Shown here: piece by piece, positions 56,069 to 64,000 of the stretch | Numbering within the stretch: position 1 is the stretch's first letter | How the letters are laid out: each line of letters begins with the position of its first letter | Origin: Sphingomonas glacialis | GTDB taxonomy: Bacteria > Pseudomonadota > Alphaproteobacteria > Sphingomonadales > Sphingomonadaceae | Assembly (NCBI RefSeq): GCF_006439055.1 | Contig: NZ_RCZC01000002.1 | Span: 154,106 to 218,105, forward strand | DNA length: 64,000 bases | Reading direction: 5' to 3' | Notes under the pieces: model-generated | Databases searched by the model: none | What the model was told of the DNA's origin: nothing | What the model saw: the letters and a program-made list of their open reading frames with translations, nothing else | Translations under genes and position numbers: made by a program

Positions 56069-56986
56069 TCAGTCCTCGAACGCCTCGACCTGCCGCCGTT
56101 CGGCGCGCAGATAGGCATCGGCCACGTGCCGCAACGGCGCGACGTCGACATCGCTCTCGCCCGCCGCAATCAGCGCCGCGAAACGATCGTAGAGCCCACG
56201 ATATTCCGCCTCGGGCGGAAGCGTCTGTTCGACGCCGTCGATGCGCAACTCGCTGCCGCCCTTCGACAGCAATAGCGTGCCCGCATCGGTCTCGACCTTG
56301 ATGTCCCACGTCTGCGGGCCCGTCTGGCGCCAGTCGAACTCGGCACGGATCGGCGTTCCCGCCGCATCGGTGAAGTGCAGATCTGCCGCGATCGGCGAGG
56401 CGCGGTTCGCTGGAATCTCGAGCAGCCCCTCGGTCAGGAAGAAACCCGGCAGGATCGCGGTCGCGATCGACAGCGCGTTGATGCCGGGGTCGAACACCCC
56501 CATCCCGCCGGCTTCCCAGATCCAGGCTTGCCCCGGATGCCAGTGCCGCACGTCTTCCTTCCATTCGATATGGACCGAGTGCAGCGACTTGTCCGCGAGC
56601 CATGCGCGCGCCGTCTCGACCCCGGCGGCGTAGCGCGAATGCCAGCTGGCGAAGAGCGTCACGCCCTTTTCGCGCGCCTGATCGCGCAACAGTTCGACTT
56701 CGGTGAGCGTCGCGCCGGGCGGCTTCTCGAGAAAGACATGCTTGCCGGCTGCGATCGCGACGCGCGCCGCCTCGAAGCGGACCTGCGGCGGCTGGCAGAG
56801 GGAAACGGCGTCGATATCCTCGGCGGCGAGCATCTCCTCGATCGTGGTGTGCGTCACCCCGTGCTCGATCCGCCCATGCCGGCTGGCGGCGGTGACGAGA
56901 TCGAAATCGGGCGAGGCGTCGAGGACGGGGATATGCTGGTCGCGCGCGATCTTGCCGACGCCGACGATGCCGATGCGGATCACCAT
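56069..56986 (-). CDS. Gfo/Idh/MocA sugar 1-dehydrogenase
   Basis: A 305-residue NAD(P)-dependent dehydrogenase. The dinucleotide fold starts IGIVGVGKIARDQHIPVL and the catalytic EKP motif is in HVFLEKPPGATL. The WHSRYAAGVE and WIWEAGGMGVFDPGINALS segments match bacterial D-galactose/L-arabinose 1-dehydrogenases. It lies one base after the araD1 stop on the same strand, supporting a role in oxidising L-arabinose (or galactose) to its lactone. Confidence 0.87.
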   Translation of the reverse strand: MVIRIGIVGVGKIARDQHIPVLDASPDFDLVTAASRHGRIEHGVTHTTIEEMLAAEDIDAVSLCQPPQVRFEAARVAIAAGKHVFLEKPPGATLTEVELLRDQAREKGVTLFASWHSRYAAGVETARAWLADKSLHSVHIEWKEDVRHWHPGQAWIWEAGGMGVFDPGINALSIATAILPGFFLTEGLLEIPANRASPIAADLHFTDAAGTPIRAEFDWRQTGPQTWDIKVETDAGTLLLSKGGSELRIDGVEQTLPPEAEYRGLYDRFAALIAAGESDVDVAPLRHVADAYLRAERRQVEAFED

Positions 56987-56987
56987 C

Positions 56988-57971
56988 TCAAAGCGCCTTC
57001 ACGCTGACGGGAAGCGGTGCGTCGATCGCGATCGGGTTGCGCACCGGCAGATGGAACGGCGCGGCCTCGATCTCGAACACGTCGCCCGCCTGCGTCTGCA
57101 CGCCCTCGCTGAACGACAGCGTCGCGGTGCCGAAGAAATGGACGTGGACGTCGCCGGGGCGGCGGAACAGCGCATATTTGAAATGGTGATGCTCGAGATT
57201 TTCGATCGAATGCGACATGTTCGCCTCGCCCGACAGGAACGGCTTTTCCCACAGCACCGCGCCATCGCGCACGATCCGACTGGTGCCGCGCACATCGGCC
57301 GGAAGCGCGCCGACGCGCAGCTCAGCGCCGAGCGCCGCGGTGCGCAGCTTCGAATGCGCGAGCCACAGGTAATTGCCACGCTCGGTTACATGGTCGGAAA
57401 ATTCGTTGGCGAGCGCGAAGCCCAGCCGGACCGGCGTGCCGTCCGCATCGATCAGGTAGATGCCGGCAATCTCGGGCTCCTCGCCTGCGTCGAGCGCGAA
57501 GGCGGGCGAGCGAAGCGGCTCGCCGGGGCCGACCAACTGCGAGCCATCGCCCTTATAGAACCATTCGGGCTGGACGCCCTGCCCCGGCTCGCACGGCTTG
57601 CCACCCTCGACCCCCATCAGGAACATCTTCATCGAATCGGTCGGCGCCGGATTTTCGACGGCAGCGCGGTGCATCTTGTCGCGCCCCTCGGCCGAACCGA
57701 GATGCGTGAGGCCCGTGCCCGTCAACAGCATATGCGCGGGATCGGCATGGTCGATCGGTGCGAGCACGGTGAGCGTCGTCAGATCGAGCACATCGCCGAC
57801 GCCAGCGCGTTCGACCGCCGCCGCCAAATCGATGCCATCGGCCAGCGCCATGGTGGCGAGCGCGAGCGTGCTGCTCGCGCCGGGGACTGTCCGAGCAACG
57901 CCCTCGGCGTCGAGGGCGGCCACGCCGCGCGTGCCGTCAGCGGCACGAAATTGAACGAGCGACAAACTCAT
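56988..57971 (-). CDS. araD1: AraD1-type 2-keto-3-deoxy-L-arabonate dehydratase
   Basis: A 327-residue protein of the AraD1/GguC branch of the fumarylacetoacetate hydrolase fold. Visible signatures are DPAHMLLTGTGLTHLGSAEGRDKMH, SMKMFLMGVEGGKP, PQ-like GVQPEWFYKGDGS, the metal-site glutamates in AGEEPEIAGIYLIDADG and GFALANEFSDHV. It would yield alpha-ketoglutarate semialdehyde, the substrate of the dehydrogenase at 45 kb, so both operon sets meet at that enzyme. A GTCnGAC site lies 61 bases upstream. Confidence 0.87.
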   Translation of the reverse strand: MSLSLVQFRAADGTRGVAALDAEGVARTVPGASSTLALATMALADGIDLAAAVERAGVGDVLDLTTLTVLAPIDHADPAHMLLTGTGLTHLGSAEGRDKMHRAAVENPAPTDSMKMFLMGVEGGKPCEPGQGVQPEWFYKGDGSQLVGPGEPLRSPAFALDAGEEPEIAGIYLIDADGTPVRLGFALANEFSDHVTERGNYLWLAHSKLRTAALGAELRVGALPADVRGTSRIVRDGAVLWEKPFLSGEANMSHSIENLEHHHFKYALFRRPGDVHVHFFGTATLSFSEGVQTQAGDVFEIEAAPFHLPVRNPIAIDAPLPVSVKAL

Positions 57972-58031
57972 CGTAGCTTCTCTCCAGTGTGCGACCTAAC
58001 GGCTGACGGGTCGGCGCAGCGACGCCCGGCA

Positions 58032-58044
58032 TTAGTCTGACAAC
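58032..58044. promoter_or_regulatory. GTCnGAC operator, site C
   Basis: TTAGTCTGACAAC has the core GTCTGAC; read on the minus strand it gives TGTCAGACTAAT, nearly identical to site A. It lies between fixJ and araD1, upstream of araD1. I could not assign convincing promoter boxes. Confidence 0.55.
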
Positions 58045-58115
58045 CAGCTAGCAGCGCGTCCGCAGATGTTCAACCGAGCTTCCGCCGCCGGGTCCTGGCC
58101 GGAGGACAGGGGCGC

Positions 58116-58742
58116 TCACGCTCCCGTCAGTGGCCCAGGATCGGCCGCAAAAGCGAGCCGTAGGACGTCCGACATCGATCGCACGCCGAGCTTGTGCGTC
58201 AGATTGGCGCGATGCGTCTCGACGGTGCGCGTCGAAATGCCGAGCTTGTACGCGGTAATCTTGTTCGGCTGGCCTGCCACCAGCCCGTCGAGCACGTCGC
58301 GCTCGCGAGGCGTGAGGGCGGCCAGCCGCATCGACGCCTCGCTCGCATCGAGCTGCTGCGCGAACGCCGCCTCGAGCCGCTCGAACGCTTCGTCGATCGC
58401 GTGGAGCAAGGCCGCCTTCTCGAACGGCTTTTCGAGGAAGTCGATCGCGCCCGCCTTGATCGCGCGGACCGACAAGGTGATGTCGCCATGTCCGGTCAAC
58501 ACGATGATCGGATAGGCGATGCTGCGCTCGACCAGGATGCGCTGGACCTCGAGCCCATCGAGCCCGGGCATCCGGATGTCGAGCAGGATGCATCCAGGCT
58601 CGGTCCCACCGACTGCGCCGAGAAATTCGGTGCCCGAGGCATAGGCGCACACCTCGAAACCAGCGTTGCGCAACAGGAACCCGGCCGAACGCCGGATCGC
58701 CTCTTCATCGTCGACCAGATGGATGATCCGCTTATCCGACAT
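58116..58742 (-). CDS. fixJ: FixJ-type response regulator
   Basis: A 208-residue regulator. The receiver (about 1-125) has D11-D12, phosphoacceptor D55 in LLDIRMP, and FLEKPF with the conserved lysine. The LuxR-type DNA-binding domain is LTPRERDVLDGLVAGQPNKITAYKLGISTRTVETHRANL. The start MSDKRIIHLVDDEE at 58742 overlaps the kinase gene by 11 bases. No nitrogen-fixation genes are present, so its targets are unknown. Confidence 0.92.
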   Translation of the reverse strand: MSDKRIIHLVDDEEAIRRSAGFLLRNAGFEVCAYASGTEFLGAVGGTEPGCILLDIRMPGLDGLEVQRILVERSIAYPIIVLTGHGDITLSVRAIKAGAIDFLEKPFEKAALLHAIDEAFERLEAAFAQQLDASEASMRLAALTPRERDVLDGLVAGQPNKITAYKLGISTRTVETHRANLTHKLGVRSMSDVLRLAFAADPGPLTGA

Positions 58743-60234
58743 CGGCGAGTTCCCGCGGCAAGGTGAAATGAAACGCCGCTCCGCCGCCGAGCGCGGGCGT
58801 CGCCCAGATCCGGCCGTGATGCGCTTCGATGATCGTGCGACAGATCGAGAGGCCGAGCCCCATTCCGTCGGGCTTGGTCGAGGCAAACGCCTGGAACAGC
58901 CGATCGGCGATCGCGGGCGGAATGCCATCGCCGCTGTCGGCGACGGTGACCAGCATCTGGTCGTCGGCAGCGATCGCGGTCGAGATCGTCAGGATGCGGC
59001 GCGGCGAGTCAGCCATCGCCTGCAGCGCGTTACGGATGAGATTGACCAGCACCTGCTGGATCTGGACGCGGTCGGCATGAACGCCCTCTGTATCGTCGGC
59101 GAACTCCATATGGATCGCGATCCCCGTTTCGACAGCGCCAATCAGCCCGAGCTTGGCCGCGTCGCGCACCAGCGCGTTGAGCGGCTCGCTACATTGTTCG
59201 ACGTCGCCGCGCGCGACGAACGCGCGCAGGCGCCGGACGATCTGGCCGGCGCGGATCGACTGCCCCGCAGCCTCGCTGAGCGCTTCGCGCACATCGGCAA
59301 CGTCGCGCACGGTCGGATCGGTGAGCATGTCGCGCGCAGTCTCGAGATAGTTGGTGATCGCGGTCAGCGGCTGATTAAGCTCGTGGGCGAGCGTCGAGGC
59401 CATCGTTCCCATCGCGCTGACACGCGAAACGTGGATCAGTTCCGACTGGAGCTCGCGCAGCCGCGTCTCGGCACGATCGCGTTCGGTCAGGTCGCGGACG
59501 AAGGCGGTGAGGATCCGCTGCCCCGCGCTGACCGTCTCGCCGACCGCGAGCTCGGCGGGAAAGGTCGTGCCATCGGAGCGAAGCCCCGTGACCATCCGTA
59601 TCGCGCCGACCAGCGTGGCGGTACTGCCGTCCGCCCCGCCGAGGTCGAGCCCGCACAGCAGCGTGGCGACATTGCGGCCGAGCACGGCCGCTTCGGCATA
59701 GCCGAAGCTGCGCTCCGCTGCCGCGCTGAACGATACGATCCGGCCCTGCTCGTCGGTCACGATCATCGCGTCGGGAACGGTCGCGAGGATCGACAGCACA
59801 TGCTGCTCCCGCCGCGACAACGCCGTTTCCGCTGTCTTTTCCTCGGTAATATCGCGCACCACCTTGCCGAAGCCGCGTAGACTGCCGGCGTCGTCATACA
59901 GTGCCGTGATCGTCACGCTCGCAAGGAACGATGATCCATCCTTGCGCAGCCGCCAGCTTTCTTCCTCGAAGCGCCCCTCGGCCGCGGCGCGCACCAGGTC
60001 GGCGTCCGGCTTGCCGGCGAGGACGTCCTCTGGCGTGTAGAAGACCGCGGCATGGCGGCCGAGGATCTCGATCTGGCGCCAGCCCTTGATCCGTTCGGCG
60101 CCACGATTCCAGATCGTCACATGGCCCTGCGGATCGAGCATATAGATCGCATAATTGGTCGCGCCGTCGATCAGCAGCGCCAATTCCTCGGCGAGCAGGC
60201 GCGCATCGCTGACCGGCAATGGCGCGGGCGTCAT
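58732..60234 (-). CDS. FixL-like PAS sensor histidine kinase
   Basis: A soluble 500-residue kinase with two PAS domains (about residues 15-132 and 145-255), an H-box with H284 (TLAHELNQPLTAITNYLE), and ATP-binding motifs ADSGDGIP and GMGLGLSICRTI. The second PAS and following helix strongly resemble FixL (VPDAMIVTDEQGRIVSFSAAAERSFG, ELQSELIHVSRVSAMG). The loop that carries the haem-ligand histidine in rhizobial FixL is shorter and contains no histidine here, so oxygen sensing through haem is doubtful. It is encoded directly before fixJ. Confidence 0.9.
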   Translation of the reverse strand: MTPAPLPVSDARLLAEELALLIDGATNYAIYMLDPQGHVTIWNRGAERIKGWRQIEILGRHAAVFYTPEDVLAGKPDADLVRAAAEGRFEEESWRLRKDGSSFLASVTITALYDDAGSLRGFGKVVRDITEEKTAETALSRREQHVLSILATVPDAMIVTDEQGRIVSFSAAAERSFGYAEAAVLGRNVATLLCGLDLGGADGSTATLVGAIRMVTGLRSDGTTFPAELAVGETVSAGQRILTAFVRDLTERDRAETRLRELQSELIHVSRVSAMGTMASTLAHELNQPLTAITNYLETARDMLTDPTVRDVADVREALSEAAGQSIRAGQIVRRLRAFVARGDVEQCSEPLNALVRDAAKLGLIGAVETGIAIHMEFADDTEGVHADRVQIQQVLVNLIRNALQAMADSPRRILTISTAIAADDQMLVTVADSGDGIPPAIADRLFQAFASTKPDGMGLGLSICRTIIEAHHGRIWATPALGGGAAFHFTLPRELADVG

Positions 60235-60467
60235 GCCGGACGATCGAGACGCGAAGCGGCTATGGCGAATGTCCTGGGCGCGCGCACGCCGGTGTCGGCC
60301 GTGCATGGCCAACCAACCGGCGTAGATCGGCTATGACGGGTCTATCATAGGTTCGGTACGGATCAGCATCAATTCGTTAAGCTCCGGAAGATGCGTACTA
60401 TCCGAGTCTATCGACTGCGGGGTCCGGCCGACAGAATGACGACAGCGCCCGCCCCAGGAGTTTCGCC

Positions 60468-61118
60468 ATGTCGTCCGATCACCATCTGCAAGCCGCAGTC
60501 CTCGCCGAACTCGCCTGGGACCCGCGCGTCAATGCCGCGCATATCGGTGTCGCCGCGCGGGAGGGGGTCGTCTCGCTCAGCGGGCATGTCGCGAGCGGTG
60601 GCGAGAAGCAGGCCGCCGAGTCGATCGCCGGCCGCGTCCGCGGCTGCAAGGGCGTGGCCGACGAGCTGACCGTTCAGCTTGCGTCGAGCGCGGTCCGGGA
60701 CGATGAAGCCATCGCCACGGCGATCCTCGATCGGTTCGACTGGGATGCGTCGGTACCCTCGGGCGCGATCCTGCCCGCGGTCGCCAATGGCTGGGTCACG
60801 TTGACGGGCGAAGTCGACTGGCACTTCCAGAAGGAAGCGGTCGAGCGCGACGTTCGTCAGCTGACCGGCGTCAGCGGCATTACGAACAGCGTGACGATCA
60901 AACCGCGCGTCGATGTCATCGGCGTTTCCGACGATATCCGCGCCGCGCTGCATCGATCGTGGTTCTTCGACACCGATACGATTACGGTCACCGCCGAGGG
61001 CGGCAAGGTCACGCTCACCGGCACCGTACCCTCGCTCCACGACCGGCGCGCGGCCGAACGCGCCGCCTGGAGCGCGCCGGGCACGGTCGATGTCATCGAC
61101 AAGATCGCGATCGTATGA
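60468..61118 (+). CDS. Protein with three BON domains
   Basis: A 216-residue protein made almost entirely of three BON repeats (about residues 4-70, 75-145 and 147-216), each with a V-x-L-x-G-x-V strand: VVSLSGHV, WVTLTGEV and KVTLTGTV. No signal peptide is visible. BON domains bind phospholipid surfaces or other macromolecules and are often stress-induced. AGGAG lies eight bases before the ATG. Its stop overlaps the start of the L,D-transpeptidase gene. Confidence 0.88.
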   Translation: MSSDHHLQAAVLAELAWDPRVNAAHIGVAAREGVVSLSGHVASGGEKQAAESIAGRVRGCKGVADELTVQLASSAVRDDEAIATAILDRFDWDASVPSGAILPAVANGWVTLTGEVDWHFQKEAVERDVRQLTGVSGITNSVTIKPRVDVIGVSDDIRAALHRSWFFDTDTITVTAEGGKVTLTGTVPSLHDRRAAERAAWSAPGTVDVIDKIAIV

Positions 61119-62128
61119 TGATGCCGCGGCACCGCGTGCGTGGCGCGCTGTTCGGGTTGGCGGGCGCGGCGCTGCTGTGCGGGGTCGTCTCGGCAGCGCG
61201 GTCGCAGGTCGCACCCTCCGCGCCCGTCGTCGATGCCGCCGCGGCCCCTTCCCCGCTCCGCTCCGACGGCGCGGTCGAGGCGTTGCGGCCGGGCGAGTAT
61301 CTCTGGGCGCCGCAGCTTGCCCCGGCTGGCCCCGTCATGATGATCATCAGCCTGACCACGCAGCGCGCCTATGCCTATCGCAACGGCGTCCCGATCGGCG
61401 TGTCGACGGTGTCGAGCGGCAAGCGCGGCCATGCCACGCCGACCGGGGTCTTCACAGTGCTGCAAAAGGCGGTGACGCACAGATCGAACCTTCATGCCGA
61501 TGCGCCGATGCCCTTCATGGAGCGTCTGACCTGGGGCGGCATCGCGCTGCACGCGGGACATTTGCCGGGCTATCCCGCCTCGCACGGCTGCGTGCGCCTG
61601 CCCCTTGCCTTCGCCAAACTCCTCTACGGCATCTCTTCGCTCGGCATGACGGTGGTGGTGACCGACGCGGCGGACGTGCCGGTCGCCGCCCCTGTTCCCG
61701 CGATGCTTGCGCCGCCGCGCGGGCCGGATGCTTTCCTGGAGTATCTGTGGCAGCCCGAGCGGTCGCCGAGCGGGCCGCTGTCGATCGTGATCAGCGGACA
61801 GGATTCACGCGTCGTCGTGCTGCGCAACGGCGTCGAGATCGGGTCGGGCGCGATCCGCCTCGATGCCCCGGTCCCGCGCACGGTCGCCTTCTCGCTGCTC
61901 GGGATCGACGCGGCCGGCGAACATTGGGTGCGACTGCCGCTCCCGGGCGATCCCGTGGCGGCGACGGGAGAGATGACCGAGGCCGAGCGGTCGCAGGGGC
62001 ATTTGCCCGGGGGGCTTCGCGTCGCGATCGAGCGGGCGCTGACCCCCGGCACCACGCTGCCCGTCACGCGCAGTTCGCTGAAGAGCAGCGGTGTCGGTCA
62101 AAAGCTGACCGTCATCACCGGCGACTGA
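61115..62128 (+). CDS. L,D-transpeptidase (YkuD domain), exported
   Basis: A 337-residue protein with a signal peptide (HRVRGALFGLAGAALLCGVVSAARS). The YkuD domain (about residues 70-190) has the catalytic motif ALHAGHLPGYPASHGCVRL with active cysteine. Such enzymes make 3-3 peptidoglycan links or attach proteins to it. The C-terminal 140 residues form a second module that resembles a degenerate repeat of the first (GPLSIVISGQDSRVVVLRNGVEIGSG against PVMMIISLTTQRAYAYRNG) but lacks the SHGC motif. Coupled to the BON gene by an ATGA overlap. Confidence 0.9.
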   Translation: MMMPRHRVRGALFGLAGAALLCGVVSAARSQVAPSAPVVDAAAAPSPLRSDGAVEALRPGEYLWAPQLAPAGPVMMIISLTTQRAYAYRNGVPIGVSTVSSGKRGHATPTGVFTVLQKAVTHRSNLHADAPMPFMERLTWGGIALHAGHLPGYPASHGCVRLPLAFAKLLYGISSLGMTVVVTDAADVPVAAPVPAMLAPPRGPDAFLEYLWQPERSPSGPLSIVISGQDSRVVVLRNGVEIGSGAIRLDAPVPRTVAFSLLGIDAAGEHWVRLPLPGDPVAATGEMTEAERSQGHLPGGLRVAIERALTPGTTLPVTRSSLKSSGVGQKLTVITGD

Positions 62129-62154
62129 GGCTCACCTCCGCCCGGCGGCATTGA

Positions 62155-62685
62155 TCATCCGGGCGATCGGGCAGTGCTGATCGCGCGGCTTACGCGGAGC
62201 AATGTCGGGTCGCCAGGATAGGGCGCTACCGTGAAGCCCATGTCGCGCTCGACTTCGATCGCGGCATGGTTGTCGCGGCTTTCGATCGCTTCGATCACCT
62301 GGACGCCCTTGGCGTCGGCGACCGCAGCGAGATGCGCGAGCAACGCCCAGCCGATGCCGTGCTGCTTGAAATCCTTGCGGATCGCGATGGCGACTTCGCC
62401 GCGCTCGAACGCCGGATCGCAGGCGAGCATCGCGGTCGCGATCATCATCGATCCATCGTGGGTGAAGGCGAGGAAATTCTCGGTGCGGCGATGGTCGACA
62501 TGCGTCAGCGCGCTGATCTGCGCGGCGCCGACTTCGTTGAGGCCGGCAAGGAAGCGAAACCGCAGATCCTCGCGCGTCACGTGCGTGAAGAACTCGGCGA
62601 CCGTGCCATCGTCGTCGGCGCGTGCCGGACGGACGTGGAAGGTGAAGCCGCTGCGGGTGGTGAGTGTCTGGCTCGGTTGCTGCAT
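62155..62685 (-). CDS. GNAT acetyltransferase, Pat-like
   Basis: A 176-residue acetyltransferase resembling the catalytic domain of Pat-type protein lysine acetyltransferases: VRPARADDDGTVAEFFTHVTREDLRFRF near the start and IAIRKDFKQHGIGWALLAHL as acetyl-CoA loop, then DMGFTVAPYPGDPTLLRV. The large CoA-ligase-like half of full Pat proteins is absent, so it is a short stand-alone form. Targets are unknown. It converges on the L,D-transpeptidase gene. Confidence 0.87.
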   Translation of the reverse strand: MQQPSQTLTTRSGFTFHVRPARADDDGTVAEFFTHVTREDLRFRFLAGLNEVGAAQISALTHVDHRRTENFLAFTHDGSMMIATAMLACDPAFERGEVAIAIRKDFKQHGIGWALLAHLAAVADAKGVQVIEAIESRDNHAAIEVERDMGFTVAPYPGDPTLLRVSRAISTARSPG

Positions 62686-62996
62686 CGGACGGACTTTCGC
62701 GCGGGAGCGATGCCCGGTGCGAGCGTCGCGAGATCAGCGTCATGCCTTCTCGAGCGGGCGCCGACAGTTGATAAAACTACGTAGAACAGGCGCAATCGGC
62801 GTCGGAAGCTCTGGCCGCACTGCCCACCGCGAGCCCCATCGCCGATCAGAACGCGGCTGCGATCCCCTGCAAATCCGCCCGCACGGTGCGCGTGCGACCG
62901 GCCTGAACTGACGTAGGTAGCACCCCCGAGAGCAACCGCTTGCGCCGCCTGAACCGCGCGCTAGGGTCGCGGCGTCTCTCGTCCAAGGACCTCTGC
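62686..62996. other. Intergenic region between divergent genes
   Basis: About 311 bases separating the Pat-like gene from the M20 peptidase gene. It should hold both promoters. I see no credible gene, repeat or clear promoter boxes; a short AT-rich stretch (GTTGATAAAACTACGTAGAA) lies at 62768-62787. Confidence 0.5.
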
Positions 62997-64000
62997 ATGC
63001 GCGCTGCCTTTGCTTTCCTGCTGTCTACCGCGATCCTGACGAGCAGCGTCCACGCCGCCGCGCCGACCACGGCGGCGGATGCCGCGCTCGATCTCGCCAA
63101 GCAGGCGATCGCGCTGCGCTCGGTGCGGGGCCCCGGCAACCAGACGCCGCAGGTTGCCGCGCTCTACAAGGGCGCGCTTGTCGCGGGCGGTTTTGCCGAC
63201 AAGGACGTCGAGATCGTGCCGCTCGACGATACCGCCTATCTCATCGCGACCTGGCCGGGCAGCGATCCAACGCTCAAGCCACTGGTGATCTCGGGGCATA
63301 TGGACGTGGTCGAGGCTAAGCCCGCCGACTGGCAGCGCGACCCGTTCACCCCGGTGGTCGAGAACGGCTATCTCTACGGCCGCGGCGCGACCGACATGAA
63401 GCTCGACGGGACGATCGCGATCACCGCGCTGACCGACCTGCGGCGCACCGGCTACAAGCCACGCCGCACGATCGTGATCGAATTCTCGGGCGATGAGGAA
63501 ACCGTGATGAAGACCTCGGCGGTGATCGCCGAGCGCCTCAAGGGCGCCGATATCGTGCTCAATATCGATGGCGGCGGCGGCGTGCTCGACGAGGCGAGCG
63601 GAAAGCCCAAATATTGGACCTGGAACGGCGCGGAAAAGACCTATGCCGATTTCCGGCTGACCGTCACCAATCCCGGCGGCCACTCGTCGATGCCGCGGCC
63701 GGTCAATGCGATCGTCGAGCTGTCGAAGGCGCTCGAAAAGGTCGGCGCGTATCGCTTCAAGCCCGAGCTCAGCCCGCTGACGCGCGAGGCGCTCGGCAAG
63801 GCCGCGCCGTTCGAGGAGCCCGTGATCGGCGCCGCGCTGAAGGCGTTCGTCGCCGATCCGACCGACACGGCCGCGATCGCGACGCTGACTGCCAATCCCG
63901 CAACGGTCGGCAAGATCGGCACGACCTGCGTCCCGACCTTGGTCAGCGGCGGCCATGCCGAGAACGCGCTTCCGCAGCGCGCCACTGCCAACATCAATTG
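62997..64000 (+). CDS. Exported M20 family metallopeptidase (5' part)
   Basis: The first 334 residues are in the window; the gene continues past the right edge without a stop. A signal peptide (MRAAFAFLLSTAILTSSVHA) is followed by the M20 catalytic core: ISGHMDVVEA with the first zinc histidine, YGRGATDMKLDG with the bridging aspartate, and FSGDEET with the catalytic glutamate. The dimerisation domain begins near ADFRLTVTNPGGHSSMP. Such periplasmic enzymes act as carboxypeptidases or dipeptidases. AAGGAC lies six bases before the ATG. Confidence 0.92.
   Translation, partial: MRAAFAFLLSTAILTSSVHAAAPTTAADAALDLAKQAIALRSVRGPGNQTPQVAALYKGALVAGGFADKDVEIVPLDDTAYLIATWPGSDPTLKPLVISGHMDVVEAKPADWQRDPFTPVVENGYLYGRGATDMKLDGTIAITALTDLRRTGYKPRRTIVIEFSGDEETVMKTSAVIAERLKGADIVLNIDGGGGVLDEASGKPKYWTWNGAEKTYADFRLTVTNPGGHSSMPRPVNAIVELSKALEKVGAYRFKPELSPLTREALGKAAPFEEPVIGAALKAFVADPTDTAAIATLTANPATVGKIGTTCVPTLVSGGHAENALPQRATANIN

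Noticed and set aside
58732..60234. Calling the kinase a haem-based oxygen sensor
   Set aside because: The haem-ligand histidine is missing from the FixL-like PAS domain, so only the family resemblance is reported.
1..64000. CRISPR array, insertion sequence or prophage
   Set aside because: No regularly spaced direct repeats, no transposase or integrase frames and no phage structural genes were seen. The repeats present are palindromic intergenic elements.

Overview
The window is GC-rich and densely coded. Its gene content points to an alphaproteobacterium of the Sphingomonadales, most likely Sphingomonas or a close relative. The pointers are the ntrBC-ntrYX-hfq-hflX-mazG block, a double-length Hfq, the fused ispDF gene, HdaA, and Caulobacter-like sugar oxidation genes. 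No insertion sequence, prophage or CRISPR array is visible. The assignment rests on recognising protein families by eye; no database search was made.

The left part (1 to about 32 kb) is mostly housekeeping. It holds holC and ndk; purM-purN; a DUF2066 protein with hdaA, ppk1 and ppx; rnd; aspS; ppk2; a carbonic anhydrase; lipA; ratA; pncC; ispDF; dusB; and then the two nitrogen-type two-component systems ntrBC and ntrYX. Next come rlmJ in lower-GC surroundings, hfq (two Sm domains in one chain), hflX and mazG. This part carries three families of palindromic intergenic repeats. One copy lies in frame inside ispD, and others sit directly against start codons and supply the ribosome binding site.

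At 32550-32577 lies a sequence built like a XerCD dif site, and the strand of GGGNAGGG (KOPS-like) octamers flips at that point: 16 of 17 read rightward to its left, and all 7 found to its right read leftward. Together these suggest that the window spans the replication terminus.

From 32.6 to 40.9 kb a minus-strand block encodes a metallo-hydrolase, TatD, MetG, the delta-prime clamp-loader subunit, Tmk, a D,D-carboxypeptidase, an RlpA-like SPOR protein and a lytic transglycosylase, followed by tRNA-Ser(UGA).

From 41 to 58 kb lies a pentose catabolic region. A secreted GH43 enzyme, xylulokinase and xylose isomerase form one unit. A semialdehyde dehydrogenase follows, then a Weimberg-type operon (xylX, xylose dehydrogenase, xylonolactonase, sugar:H+ symporter). 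A FucP-type transporter diverges from a pentonate dehydratase, and an AraD1/Gfo-Idh pair completes the set. Two operator types recur: TGTTAGCGCTA at two unit starts and a GTCnGAC palindrome at three others. This implies two regulators encoded elsewhere. A HupE/UreJ-like membrane protein and a partner of unknown role are embedded between them.

The right end holds a FixLJ-like pair whose sensor lacks the haem-ligand histidine, a triple-BON protein overlapping an L,D-transpeptidase, a Pat-like acetyltransferase, and an M20 peptidase cut by the window edge.
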